The notes: generated from the letters alone by a model not told the origin. Positions 37,363-46,489 are shown, counted from the first letter of the stretch. The stretch is DNA of 64,000 nucleotides from Mesorhizobium koreense (GCF_031656215.1 NZ_CP134228.1:2995001-3059000), one strand, 5' to 3'. Numbers and translations: made by a program.

Positions 37363-37749
37363 ATGCGGGAATATTATTCGATCACGGAATTGACCCGCGA
37401 ATTCGGCATCTCCACGCGTACGCTCCGTTTCTATGAAGACGAGGGATTGATCCATCCGGTCCGGCGCGGCCGCACGCGACTGTTCCGGCCGTCCGATCGC
37501 CATCTCGTCCGTCAGATCCTGCGAGGCAAGCGGCTCGGCTTTTCGATCGCGGAAATCCGTGAGATCGTGCAGATGTACAGGGAACCGCCGGGCGAGGTCG
37601 GACAGCTCAAGCTGATGATCAAGCGTGTCGAGGAAAAGCGCGAGGATCTGCGTCAGAAGCGCCGGGATCTGGAGGAAACGCTGGCCGAGTTGGACCATGC
37701 GGAAGAAGCTTGTGTCGAGCGGCTGGCCGAACTCGGCGTGAATACCTGA
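37363..37749 (+). CDS. MerR-family transcriptional regulator
   Basis: This 128-residue regulator has the MerR winged helix at the N-terminus: YYSITELTREFGISTRTLRFYEDEGLIHPVRRG. Then comes DRHLVRQILRGKRLGFSIAEIREIVQMY and a long coiled coil (about 80-122) for dimerisation. No cysteine pattern for metals is present; the single cysteine is near the end. It resembles the LiuR-like group that controls branched-chain amino acid or acyl-CoA breakdown, though no such genes are adjacent. It converges with putR. Confidence 0.9.
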   Translation: MREYYSITELTREFGISTRTLRFYEDEGLIHPVRRGRTRLFRPSDRHLVRQILRGKRLGFSIAEIREIVQMYREPPGEVGQLKLMIKRVEEKREDLRQKRRDLEETLAELDHAEEACVERLAELGVNT

Positions 37750-37762
37750 AGCAGACAACGTT

Positions 37763-38251
37763 TTATCTGTCTTTCACCGTCTCCATCGCCACGAAAGTCG
37801 ATGTCTGCGCGACGTGGGGCAGCGCGGAAATGCGTTCGCCGAGGACGCGGCGATAGGCAGCGATGTCCTTCGTCCTGACCTTGAGCAGGTAGTCGAAACT
37901 CGATGCGATCATGTGGCATTGCTCGATTTCCGGCACTTTCAGGACAGCCTTGTTGAAGGCTTCGAGCGCGGCGGAGCGGGTATCGGAAAGCTTGACCTGC
38001 ACGAAGGCGATATGCCCTTCGCCGAGCCGGTCGTGATCGACAAGCGCGGTGTAGCCGCGGATATAGCCTTCCCTCTCCAGCCGGCGGACGCGGGCCGCAA
38101 CCGGTGTCTTCGACAGGCCGACGGCATTCGCCAGCTCGGCCATGGAAAGGCGGCCGTCATTCTGGAGGGAGGAAAGGATTTTCCGGTTGATACGATCCAG
38201 ATGGTCTGTAATGGCAAGAAATCCATTCGATACGTGCTGTCTAACGGGCAT
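37763..38251 (-). CDS. putR: Lrp/AsnC-family regulator PutR
   Basis: This 162-residue regulator has an N-terminal helix-turn-helix (LDRINRKILSSLQNDGRLSMAELANAVGLSKTPVAARVRRLEREGYI) and a C-terminal RAM/AsnC ligand domain. Its divergent position against putA, 99 bases apart, matches PutR of rhizobia and agrobacteria, which activates putA when proline is present. The frame is open upstream, even across the putA start, so the start at 38251 is chosen by fit to family length. Confidence 0.9.
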   Translation of the reverse strand: MPVRQHVSNGFLAITDHLDRINRKILSSLQNDGRLSMAELANAVGLSKTPVAARVRRLEREGYIRGYTALVDHDRLGEGHIAFVQVKLSDTRSAALEAFNKAVLKVPEIEQCHMIASSFDYLLKVRTKDIAAYRRVLGERISALPHVAQTSTFVAMETVKDR

Positions 38252-38350
38252 TGAATAGCGAAATCGGAACGTCCTGTCTTGCATTTCAGCCCGTATGCCG
38301 AGCGTTTCGCATGATATGGTTGCCATCCATCGCTTCCGGAGCGCAGTGCC

Positions 38351-41300
38351 ATGCCTTCTTTTGCCGAACGACCGGTACAAAAAGCCGCCGGTCTTGACGA
38401 AATCCGTGAGGAAATGCGTGCCCATTATCTTGCCGACGAGGCGGAGACGTTAAAACGCCTCGCTGCATCGGCCGGTCTTTCGGAAGAAGAGCGCGGGGCA
38501 ATATCGGCGAAGGCCGTCCGGCTGGTCGAACAGGTGCGCAAATCGGCCGATCCTCAACTCATGGAAGTATTCCTTTCCGAGTACGGCCTTTCGACCACGG
38601 AGGGCGTGGCGCTGATGTGCCTGGCGGAGGCGCTGCTCCGTGTGCCCGACGCCGAAACGATGGACGATCTGATCCGCGACAAGATCGCGCCGCATGACTG
38701 GTCGTCGCATTCGGGCGAATCAACCTCGATCTTCGTCAACGCCTCGACCTGGGCGCTGATGCTGACCGGACGCGTGCTGGAGGAGGGCGACGGGACGATC
38801 GAGCGCACGTTGCGCAACATGGTCCGTCGCCTTGGCGAGCCGGTAATCCGCAAGGCGGTTGCCGCCGCCATGCGCGAGATGGGCGAGCAATTCGTGCTCG
38901 GTCGCACCATCGCCGAGGCGCTGAGGCGCGGCCGGCCGCTTCTCGCCAAGGGCTACAGCTATTCCTACGACATGCTGGGCGAAGCAGCCCGCACGGAGGC
39001 GGATGCGCTGCGCTACCACAAGGCCTATGCCGACGCGATCGCCTCGCTGAAGCCGTCCGCGACCAGCGACGACATTCGCCGTAATCCGGGCATTTCGGTG
39101 AAGCTGTCTGCGATCCATCCGCGCTACGAGGCGACGCAGAAAGACAAGATGCTGCCGGTCATGACCGCGCGGCTGCTCGAACTGGCCGAGGCGGCGAAGG
39201 ACGCCCGCATGGGCCTCAACATCGACGCAGAGGAGGCTGACCGGCTCGATCTCTCGCTCGACGTCATCGAGGAGGTGCTGGCAAGCCCGTCGCTTGCCGG
39301 CTGGGATGGATTCGGCGTCGTCGTACAGGCTTATGGGCGGCGCGCACCCTTCGTGCTCGACTGGCTCCACGCGCTCGCCGAAAAGCTCGACCGCCGCATC
39401 ATGGTGCGGCTGGTGAAGGGTGCCTACTGGGACACCGAAATCAAGCGCGCCCAGACGATGGGGCTTGCCGGCTATCCGGTCTTCACGCGCAAGGCGAACA
39501 CAGACGTTTCCTATCTCGCCTGCGCGAAGAAGCTGCTTTCAATGACAGGCCGCATCTACCCGCAATTCGCCACGCACAACGCGCATACGGTTGCCGCGGT
39601 GCTCGAACTTGCAGGCAAGGATCGTGACCGCTTCGAGTTCCAGCGCCTGCACGGCATGGGCGAGGCGCTGCATGAGACGGTGCGCAAGGCGGAAGGCACG
39701 CGCTGCCGCATCTATGCGCCGGTCGGTGCGCATGAGGATCTGCTTGCCTATCTGGTACGGCGGCTTCTTGAGAACGGCGCCAATTCCTCCTTCGTCCACC
39801 AGATCGTTGATCAGGATGTGAGCCCACTGCAGATCGCGCGTGATCCGCTGGCTATCGTAGAGAGCCAGGGATCGGCGGAAAATCCAGCCATCCCCGCGCC
39901 CCGTGCGATCTTCGAGCCGGTGCGCGGCAACTCGCGAGGCTGGGACATCACCGACCCGGTGACGATCGCCGCGATCGACAAGGCGCGGAAGAAGTTTGCC
40001 GCGCCGCACCGCTGGCAGGCAAGGCCGATGACGCGGGCGAACGGCAAGGGGGAAGCCACACCGGTTCTCAATCCCGCCAAGCCGTCCGAGATGGTCGGCG
40101 AAGTGGTGAATGCCGACGAGCAGCAGGTGCGCGACGCCGTCGGTCTTGCGCTCGCCGCGCAGCCGCAATGGGCCGCGCGTCCGGTCGAGGACCGTGCCGC
40201 GATCCTGCTCGGGATCGCCGACCTCTATGAAGAAAACTCGGTCGAGTTTTTGGCGCTCGCCGCGCGCGAAGCCGGCAAGACGCTTGCGGATGGGGTGGCT
40301 GAAGTGCGTGAGGCGGTGGATTTCCTGCGCTATTATGCCGGGCAGGCCGAACTGGCAGAAGACGACACCGCGGCTCACGGGGTGATTGCCTGCATCTCGC
40401 CATGGAATTTTCCGCTGGCGATCTTCACCGGGCAGATCGCGGCCGCGCTCGTCACCGGCAACGCCGTTATTGCCAAGCCGGCCGAGCAGACGCCGCTGAT
40501 CGCCTCGCGCGCGGTCGAACTGATGCGGCGAGCGGGCGTGCCGGAAGACATCGTCCAGCTCCTGCCGGGCGACGGTCCGTCGGTCGGCGCACCGCTTGTC
40601 GCCGATCCGCGCATCGCCGGCGTCTGCTTCACCGGTTCGACTGAAGTGGCCAAGGGCATCGAGCGCCAGCTTGCGGAGACTGCCGCGCCGGACGCCATGC
40701 TGATCGCTGAGACCGGCGGGCTCAACGCGATGATCGTCGATTCGACGGCGCTACCGGAGCAGGTCGTGCGCGACGTCATCGCCTCGGCCTTCCAGAGCGC
40801 CGGCCAGCGCTGCTCGGCGCTGCGCGTGCTCTATCTGCAGGACGACGTGGCGCCCAAGGTGACGAAGATGCTGACCGGCGCGCTCGCCGCGCTGACGGTC
40901 GGCGATCCATCCGATATCGCGACCGATGTCGGACCAGTGATCGACGACGATGCGATGCGGTCGATTGCGGCCTACAATGAGAAAATGGAGAAAGACGGCC
41001 GGCTGGTCGGGAAGCTCGATGCGCCTTCCGGCGGTCGCTTCGTCAAGCCGAGCATCTTTCGCGTCGCGGGGATCGGTGAGATGGAGCGTGAGGTGTTCGG
41101 TCCCGTTCTCCACCTCGCCACCTACGAGCCGGAGAAGATCGACCGTGCCATCGCTGACATCAACGCGAAAGGCTACGGCCTTACATTCGGCCTGCACACG
41201 CGTATCGACGCCCGCGTCCAGCACGTTGTCGATGCGGTCCATGCCGGCAACCTCTATGTGAACCGCAACCAGATCGGCGCGGTGGTCGGCTCGCAACCCT

Positions 41301-42004
41301 TCGGCGGGGAGGGGCTTTCCGGCACCGGGCCGAAGGCCGGTGGCCCGAACTATCTGCGCCGGTTCCGGAAATCCACGAATGCCTCGGCCGGTGCCACCCC
41401 TACGGCCGCACCTGTCGTGGCGGCGAGCGAGCTTGTGGGACGGCTTCCTTCCGACCCGAAAGGCGAATGGGTGCGGCGCGACGATCGCATCTCTACGCTG
41501 CGTAGACTGATCCGGGGAAAGGCAACTGCGGCGATGGCCGCCTCTGCCGTGGTGGAATACGGTCCCGTCGACCTGCCCGGACCGACCGGAGAGGCCAACA
41601 CACTGGTGACTGCGCCGCGCGGCCACGTGCTATGCCTCGGCCCCGATGCCGATACGCTGCTTGCGCAGGTGGTACAGGCGCTTGCCGCCGGTAACGCAGT
41701 CCTTGCCGTCGCACCCGACGCCGTGAAGACGCTTGCCCCGCTGACCGGAAAGAGCCTGCCGCTTTCAGCGATTGATGGCACGGTCGATCCGGAGAATCTC
41801 GGCGACCTGCCCGTCGATCTTGTCGCTTTCGCCGGTGATGCCGAAGCTTTGCGCCGGCTTCGCCAGGCGCTGGCTTCCCGCCCGGGCCCGATCGTCGGCA
41901 TCGTCAGCGAGAAGCTCAATCCGATGGCCTATGTCCACGAGCGCGCCATCTGCGTCGATACGACCGCCGCAGGCGGCAACGCCAGCCTGCTTGCTGCATC
42001 ATGA
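38351..42004 (+). CDS. putA: Bifunctional proline dehydrogenase/P5C dehydrogenase
   Basis: This 1217-residue enzyme oxidises proline to glutamate in two steps with FAD and NAD. The FAD-binding proline dehydrogenase barrel covers about 190-490 (GVVVQAYGRRAPFVLDW, MVRLVKGAYWDTEIKR). The aldehyde dehydrogenase covers about 560-1020 with Glu787 in AETGGLNAMI and Cys821 in SAGQRCSALRV. A further inactive aldehyde-dehydrogenase-like tail of about 150 residues marks a long PutA. The ribbon-helix-helix DNA-binding domain of E. coli PutA is missing, so control falls to PutR. Confidence 0.96.
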   Translation: MPSFAERPVQKAAGLDEIREEMRAHYLADEAETLKRLAASAGLSEEERGAISAKAVRLVEQVRKSADPQLMEVFLSEYGLSTTEGVALMCLAEALLRVPDAETMDDLIRDKIAPHDWSSHSGESTSIFVNASTWALMLTGRVLEEGDGTIERTLRNMVRRLGEPVIRKAVAAAMREMGEQFVLGRTIAEALRRGRPLLAKGYSYSYDMLGEAARTEADALRYHKAYADAIASLKPSATSDDIRRNPGISVKLSAIHPRYEATQKDKMLPVMTARLLELAEAAKDARMGLNIDAEEADRLDLSLDVIEEVLASPSLAGWDGFGVVVQAYGRRAPFVLDWLHALAEKLDRRIMVRLVKGAYWDTEIKRAQTMGLAGYPVFTRKANTDVSYLACAKKLLSMTGRIYPQFATHNAHTVAAVLELAGKDRDRFEFQRLHGMGEALHETVRKAEGTRCRIYAPVGAHEDLLAYLVRRLLENGANSSFVHQIVDQDVSPLQIARDPLAIVESQGSAENPAIPAPRAIFEPVRGNSRGWDITDPVTIAAIDKARKKFAAPHRWQARPMTRANGKGEATPVLNPAKPSEMVGEVVNADEQQVRDAVGLALAAQPQWAARPVEDRAAILLGIADLYEENSVEFLALAAREAGKTLADGVAEVREAVDFLRYYAGQAELAEDDTAAHGVIACISPWNFPLAIFTGQIAAALVTGNAVIAKPAEQTPLIASRAVELMRRAGVPEDIVQLLPGDGPSVGAPLVADPRIAGVCFTGSTEVAKGIERQLAETAAPDAMLIAETGGLNAMIVDSTALPEQVVRDVIASAFQSAGQRCSALRVLYLQDDVAPKVTKMLTGALAALTVGDPSDIATDVGPVIDDDAMRSIAAYNEKMEKDGRLVGKLDAPSGGRFVKPSIFRVAGIGEMEREVFGPVLHLATYEPEKIDRAIADINAKGYGLTFGLHTRIDARVQHVVDAVHAGNLYVNRNQIGAVVGSQPFGGEGLSGTGPKAGGPNYLRRFRKSTNASAGATPTAAPVVAASELVGRLPSDPKGEWVRRDDRISTLRRLIRGKATAAMAASAVVEYGPVDLPGPTGEANTLVTAPRGHVLCLGPDADTLLAQVVQALAAGNAVLAVAPDAVKTLAPLTGKSLPLSAIDGTVDPENLGDLPVDLVAFAGDAEALRRLRQALASRPGPIVGIVSEKLNPMAYVHERAICVDTTAAGGNASLLAAS

Positions 42005-42034
42005 AAGGTTCTTGCTTTTGACCGGTGTTTCGAT

Positions 42035-42203
42035 GCGTCCTTCGAGGCTCACCCTTTGGGCTCGCACCTCAGGATGAGGGAGGTTGGCGCCAGGTCGCTG
42101 AGCCAACCATTTTCTGAGACGCTTTGCTTATCCATCAAGTTTAGGAAAGCAGCACCAAGCGCCCTCATCCTGAGGTGCGAGCGAAGCGAGCCTCGAAGGA
42201 CGC
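42035..42203. repeat. Palindromic intergenic repeat, copy B
   Basis: Arms 42035-42080 and 42162-42203 are inverted copies of each other and of the element at 30845. They share the cores cgtccttcgaggctc and cctcaggatgaggg. The left arm has a short insertion (about 4 bases, acccttt region). The roughly 80-base centre differs fully from copy A, so only the arms are conserved. Confidence 0.88.
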
Positions 42204-42242
42204 ACCACCTGTCGGCCAGATATTGGGCCATTCAAAAGCAAA

Positions 42243-42271
42243 CCCCTCCTCTCCGCCAGGAAGAGGAGGGG
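42243..42271 (-). terminator. Intrinsic terminator after the ABC permease
   Basis: A 10-base stem (cccctcctct/agaggagggg) with a 9-base loop. Read leftward it is followed by tttgctttt, a T-rich tail. A second stem (aagggcg/cgccctt, 42296-42324) lies between it and the permease stop. It most likely ends the NEW3-ABC operon. Confidence 0.6.
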
Positions 42272-42335
42272 CAGGCTAGCGGCAGTTGAGCGGCAAGGGC
42301 GAACGCCCGCCCGTCGCGCCCTTACCGCTCCGCCG

Positions 42336-43289
42336 CTATGCCCGTACTTCCTGGCGCTGGAAGGTAACGTAAGCGCCAGTGAAGATCAGAAGCATGGCCG
42401 CGACCATGCCGGAAAGTTGCGGCCAGATGAGCAATGCGCTCTGGGAGAAGGGCAGGGGCGCACCCGGTATCGCGCCCTCCATCTGGTCCATGAACACCAG
42501 ACCGAGAGAGCGGGTTTGCGGGCTGAGGAGCGCCTGGGCGGTCTCGGAGAAGAGCGTGTTCGGTGAAATGCGGGCGAGTGCGCTTTGCATCTCCACCGCG
42601 TTGACCAGCGTCATCGGATTGGTCGGGTCGATCGGGGCCAACGCGATTGTCAGCGCGTGCACGATCATGCCCCAGAAGATGGCGAAGATCAGCCACAGCG
42701 CCAAAGCCGCAAGTGCCGAAGTTGCCGCCTGCCGGAAGATCGTCGAGAAGAGCAGCGCCAGCGCCAGCCACACGCCCGCATAGGCGAGGCATGCGACAAG
42801 GAAGGCGAGCCCGCGCGCGATCTCCGGCCCGCTCGGCGGCAGGCCAAGCGTCAGGATTCCGAGCCCGGTCATCAGGAGCCAGAGCGTAAGCAGGCAAAGC
42901 GCCAGCACGATCATGCCGCCGAGGAATTTCCCGAACAGAAGCGCGTCGCGATAAATCGGCTGCGCCAGGATACGGCTCATGGTGCGGCGGCTGTACTCAC
43001 CGTTTATCGAATCGAAGGCGAGCGCGATCGAGACGAGCGGAAGCAAAAAGCCGAGAAACGCCACGAAGGACGGCACCGGCTGCTTGGCGGTCGTCAGCAG
43101 GCGCAGGAACAGGAACGGATCCTGGCCGATTGTATTCTTGATCTCGCCGATGGCGCCGTAGACACTGCCGAAAGCCGTCAAAAGCACCAGAAGCATAACG
43201 AAGTGGAATCGCGCCGAGGAGAAATGATCGGCCGCTTCCTTCCACGCGATGGTGGACATGCCCGCTAGGGCGAAGCCTTTACGCCGCAT
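42336..43289 (-). CDS. ABC-2-type transporter permease
   Basis: This 317-residue protein is a six-helix ABC-2/NosY-like permease. MSTIAWKEAADHFSSARFHFVMLLV is the typical start; an ATG at residue 11 (43259) is a fair alternative. A central SINGEYSRRTMSRILAQPIYRDALLFGKFLGG is the conserved ABC-2 loop. Later helices include LAFLVACLAYAGVWLALALL. It partners the ATPase upstream, whose stop it overlaps. The NEW3 protein is the third part. The substrate is unknown. Confidence 0.9.
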   Translation of the reverse strand: MRRKGFALAGMSTIAWKEAADHFSSARFHFVMLLVLLTAFGSVYGAIGEIKNTIGQDPFLFLRLLTTAKQPVPSFVAFLGFLLPLVSIALAFDSINGEYSRRTMSRILAQPIYRDALLFGKFLGGMIVLALCLLTLWLLMTGLGILTLGLPPSGPEIARGLAFLVACLAYAGVWLALALLFSTIFRQAATSALAALALWLIFAIFWGMIVHALTIALAPIDPTNPMTLVNAVEMQSALARISPNTLFSETAQALLSPQTRSLGLVFMDQMEGAIPGAPLPFSQSALLIWPQLSGMVAAMLLIFTGAYVTFQRQEVRA

Positions 43290-44232
43290 CGGCCATCTCC
43301 TTGTTCTCTTCGCCCTCGAAATAACGCACGTAGACGTCGTCGAGGCTGGACTGGCTCATCGACAGGCTCTTCAGCGAGCCGCCGGCGGCTACAATGGCTC
43401 TCGATATTTCAGGACGAAGATCGCCGTCGGCGTCGATCTGGACGGAACCGCTTTTCTTGCGTGTCACGCGACGCACGCCCTCGATCCCGCCGACCACTTT
43501 TTCGGGATCGGCACCTTCCGCCTCAAGGTCGATGATGCAGATACCGCCCAGCACCTTGCCGGCGATGTCGGGTACGGTACCGACCAGCCCTGCCTTGCCT
43601 TCGCGGAAGAGCGCCACGCGGTCGCAGACCGACTGCACCATGGAAAGCAGATGCGAGGAAAGGATCACCGTCATGCCGTCCTTGGCGAAGGACGAGATGA
43701 GCTGGAGAAGTTCCTGCGTCGATTGCGGGTCGAGGCCCGAAGTCGGCTCATCCAGGATGGCGAGCCGGCTGCCCTTGGCGACGAGTTCCGCCAGCCCGAG
43801 CCGCTGGCGCATGCCGCGCGAGAAGGTCTTCACCCGCCGGTCGGCAACCTTGGCGAGCCGCACGCGGATCAACGCCTGCTCGATGCGCGCCTCGCGCTCG
43901 TCCTCCGGGATGCCGGAAAGCTTGGCGATGTAGCGCAGGTTCTCGCGCGCGGTGAGCTGGTCGTAAAAGCCCACCGCATCGGGCATGTAGCCGACCTCCC
44001 GCTTAACCGAGAGCGGATCGCGAAGCGGGTCGTGACCGAAGACGCGGACCGTGCCTGAAGACGGTTCGGTGAGGCCAAGCAGCATGAGGATGGTCGTCGT
44101 CTTGCCGGATCCGTTCGGGCCAAGCAGGCCGAACACCTCGCCCGCCTCTATTCGGAGATCGAGTCCGTTCACCGCGATGGTCGACCCGTACCGCTTGGTG
44201 AGGCCTTTCGCCTCGACAACTGGCGCGCTCAT
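43279..44232 (-). CDS. ABC transporter ATP-binding protein
   Basis: This 317-residue ATPase has Walker A GPNGSGKTTT near residue 40, the signature FSRGMRQRLGLAE near 140, Walker B LAILDEPTSGLDPQ and the switch histidine in ILSSHLLS. It has the DUF4162-type C-terminal extension of NosF/CcmA-like ATPases (about 230-310). It energises the adjacent permease. The start at MSAPVVEAKGL (44232) overlaps the NEW3 gene stop by 4 bases. Confidence 0.94.
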   Translation of the reverse strand: MSAPVVEAKGLTKRYGSTIAVNGLDLRIEAGEVFGLLGPNGSGKTTTILMLLGLTEPSSGTVRVFGHDPLRDPLSVKREVGYMPDAVGFYDQLTARENLRYIAKLSGIPEDEREARIEQALIRVRLAKVADRRVKTFSRGMRQRLGLAELVAKGSRLAILDEPTSGLDPQSTQELLQLISSFAKDGMTVILSSHLLSMVQSVCDRVALFREGKAGLVGTVPDIAGKVLGGICIIDLEAEGADPEKVVGGIEGVRRVTRKKSGSVQIDADGDLRPEISRAIVAAGGSLKSLSMSQSSLDDVYVRYFEGEENKEMADAA

Positions 44233-45416
44233 CTGCGGCCATACCTTGTGACGGCGCCTGCCATGACCAGAACGGCAATTCCGATGATGCCGAGGCCCGC
44301 AATGCCCCATTCCGTCGAGGTCTCGACTGTGACGCGGAACTTCAGATTGTCCGAGGCGCCCTTGCCGTCCGAATCGACATTGACGGAGTAGTCGCCGGCG
44401 ATGGCGTTGGAAGCGGGTGTGATCCGCATCTGGGCTTCGGCCTTCCCGCCGGGCGCAATCTGGTCGATCTTGGCCGGGGAGAAATCGATCTTCCAGCCCG
44501 AAGGCGCATTAGCGCTAAGCTTGACATCGGTCGCCGGCGCGCCGCCGGTATTACTGACGGTGAAGGTGAAGGAATGCTCCTTGCCGGCCACGGCCGATCC
44601 GGAAAGCATGCCGCTCGGCCCGTCGAGCGCCAGCTTGGGTTGGCCGGTGATATCGAGCAGCAACGCGGTCTGAGCCTGCACCTTGCCGGTGCTGGTGCCG
44701 ACTTCCACCTTGTACTTGCCGGCCGGAACGTCTCGGGGCGGCTTGACGGAAAGCTTTACGGTCTTCGATTCGTTCGCCTTGATCGGGATGGAAGTGAGTT
44801 CTTGTGAGCCGTACTGCTCCTTGAAGGTGGCGTCGAAGCCCGGAGGCGTCTGCGCCGCCATGTTCACCGTAACGTCCGATGGGCTGTCGTTCTTGATGGT
44901 GAGGTCGTAGTCGAAATTTGAGCTTGCCGAACCGCGCAGCGCCGGCAGTTTCGATTCGAGTTTAAGCGAAGCGGGAGCGGGCGGCGCGAGCGTTACGCTG
45001 ATCGGCACCGAGAGCTTGTTGTCTTCGGCCGTGCCCATGAGGTTCAGCGTATAGGTCTTGGTTTCCGCATTCTCCGGCGGCGTCATCTTGAGCGTCAGCG
45101 AGCGGGTGTCGCCCGGACCGACCATGGCGGCCTTCACCGGTTTTCCGCCGCCTTCGAACTCGTAGTGCCAGCCCTGGGGCACGCCTTCGAGCGAAAGCTG
45201 GACCCGTTCGGGCGGCATGCCGTGATTCTCAAGCGAGAGGTCCATGGTAAAGGACTTGCCGGCCTGTTCGGTAACGGCGGGGTAATCGGTGGTCAGCCAC
45301 ACGCCGGTCGGCGGATTGGACGGCGAGGAGGCCGGTTCGGCCAGAGCGCCGGAGGCCGCAAGAGCCAGTCCACTGGTGAGAACCACAAGTCCGAGCGGAG
45401 AAATGGCGGTTCGCAT
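44229..45416 (-). CDS. Exported NEW3-domain protein of an ABC exporter
   Basis: This 395-residue protein has a signal peptide (cut near ALA-EPA, residue 27). Three immunoglobulin-like repeats of about 100 residues follow, of the NEW3 type, with recurring KLSVKPPRDVPAGKYKVEV and FTVSNTGGAPATDVKLSANAP. A C-terminal membrane anchor (about 370-390: IAGLGIIGIAVLVMAGAV) ends in basic residues. Such proteins often stand next to ABC-2 transporters. A role in holding substrate at the outer face of the membrane is an inference. Confidence 0.85.
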   Translation of the reverse strand: MRTAISPLGLVVLTSGLALAASGALAEPASSPSNPPTGVWLTTDYPAVTEQAGKSFTMDLSLENHGMPPERVQLSLEGVPQGWHYEFEGGGKPVKAAMVGPGDTRSLTLKMTPPENAETKTYTLNLMGTAEDNKLSVPISVTLAPPAPASLKLESKLPALRGSASSNFDYDLTIKNDSPSDVTVNMAAQTPPGFDATFKEQYGSQELTSIPIKANESKTVKLSVKPPRDVPAGKYKVEVGTSTGKVQAQTALLLDITGQPKLALDGPSGMLSGSAVAGKEHSFTFTVSNTGGAPATDVKLSANAPSGWKIDFSPAKIDQIAPGGKAEAQMRITPASNAIAGDYSVNVDSDGKGASDNLKFRVTVETSTEWGIAGLGIIGIAVLVMAGAVTRYGRR

Positions 45417-45531
45417 ATGAGCAATTCCCTTCTTGCTACAAAAAAACCCGCGCGCGAAAGCGATTTGTTTCCGCGTGAAAAAGGTCGTGAATGCGGGTTA
45501 GCTTCGCCGCAAATGCGGCAGGAATCTGCCG

Positions 45532-45552
45532 ATTACATTAAATTCATGTAAT
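45532..45552. promoter_or_regulatory. Dyad upstream of the NEW3-ABC operon
   Basis: ATTACAT and ATGTAAT form a perfect 7-base dyad with a 7-base spacer, in the A/T-rich part of the gap about 116 bases before the operon start. It could be an operator of a dimeric regulator. No matching copy was seen at other promoters in this window. Confidence 0.35.
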
Positions 45553-45587
45553 GTTTGAAGGGCTTGGCAGGCGTACGAAATAAGGCA

Positions 45588-45617
45588 GAAAAAGGCCGAA
45601 AGCGGTGCGCTTTCGGC
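45588..45617 (-). terminator. Intrinsic terminator of the HIT gene
   Basis: A perfect 9-base stem (gccgaaagc/gctttcggc) with a 5-base loop. Read on the minus strand it is followed by CTTTTTC. It lies 43 bases after the HIT gene stop. Confidence 0.85.
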
Positions 45618-45660
45618 ATCTGAAGGAAAGGCCAGCCGGTCGGTGAGGGCCAGGCGGCGG

Positions 45661-46086
45661 TCAGGCAACCTCGAGCGCGGCGCTTATTCTTGCCGCATTT
45701 TCGGCGAGGACCTTCGGGTCCTCCATCGGGCCGGCGGGCGGTTTCAGGGCGACGCCGGCGAAGCGCGGAATGACGTGGACGTGCAGGTGGAACACGACCT
45801 GCCCGCCTTCGGTTTCGTTGAATTGCTGGATGGTCAATCCCGGTGCGTCGAAGGCATTCATGGTCGCACGGCCGACTTTTTGCACAGTGCGCATGACGGC
45901 GGCCAGGCTCGCCGGATCGACATCAAGGATATTTCGGGCAGGCTTCTTCGGAATGACCAGCGAATGACCGGGGCCGCGCGGCATGATGTCCATGAAGGCA
46001 AAGGTCTCATCGTCCTCGCAAATCTTGTGCGAAGGGATTTCGCCCCGCAGGATCTTGGCGAAGATGTTGTCGTTGTCGTAGCCCAT
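45661..46086 (-). CDS. HIT-family hydrolase
   Basis: This 141-residue HINT-type nucleotide hydrolase has the histidine triad HLHVHVIPR near residue 99-107 and NIFAKILRGEIPSHKICEDD at the N-terminus. Such enzymes cut phosphoramidates or AMP-linked conjugates, including aminoacyl-AMP. The start at 46086 (MGYDNDNIF) fits the family; the frame is open further upstream. It is monocistronic with its own terminator. Confidence 0.94.
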   Translation of the reverse strand: MGYDNDNIFAKILRGEIPSHKICEDDETFAFMDIMPRGPGHSLVIPKKPARNILDVDPASLAAVMRTVQKVGRATMNAFDAPGLTIQQFNETEGGQVVFHLHVHVIPRFAGVALKPPAGPMEDPKVLAENAARISAALEVA

Positions 46087-46153
46087 CACTGTCCTCTCAT
46101 GGCGATCCGGCGCATCATCGCCCCGCCGCAGGCGGCGAATCAAGGGCTGCTCG

Positions 46154-46489
46154 ATGCTGTGGAATTATCTCTATCTGACGATTGCCGTTGTATTCGAGGT
46201 CGTGGCGACCACCGCACTGAAGGAAACGCAGGGCTTTACCCGGTTAGCTCCGTCGTTGGTCGTGGTGGTCGGCTACGGCTTCGCCTTCTATTTCCTTGCA
46301 TTGGCGTTGCGTACCATGCCGGTCGGCGTGGTCTACGCGCTTTGGAGCGGTGCCGGCATCCTTCTGGTCACTTCGATCGGCTGGCTGTGGTTCAGGCAGG
46401 TTCTCGATGTCCCCGCGCTCGCCGGCATGGCGCTGATCCTGGCCGGCGTGGTGGTCATCAATCTGTTTTCGAAGACTCTGGTTCATTGA
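46154..46489 (+). CDS. Small multidrug resistance (SMR) transporter
   Basis: This 111-residue protein has four helices and is of EmrE/QacE/SugE type. The essential proton/substrate glutamate is Glu15 in AVVFEVVATTALK. GYGFAFYFLALALRTMPVGVVYALWSGAGI is close to the EmrE pattern. Export of cationic compounds in exchange for protons is expected; guanidinium export is an alternative. Its 3' end overlaps the convergent acyltransferase gene by 32 bases. Confidence 0.93.
   Translation: MLWNYLYLTIAVVFEVVATTALKETQGFTRLAPSLVVVVGYGFAFYFLALALRTMPVGVVYALWSGAGILLVTSIGWLWFRQVLDVPALAGMALILAGVVVINLFSKTLVH

Noticed and set aside
37307-38251. Large upstream open extension of putR that would overlap the putA start
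   Set aside because: The extension has no family match, and the Lrp/AsnC fold is complete from 38251.
30838-42205. The two palindromic copies as ends of one large composite transposon
   Set aside because: The 11 kb between them is mostly ordinary chromosomal genes (lipB, mgtE, putA) with no transposase, so they look like separate dispersed repeats.
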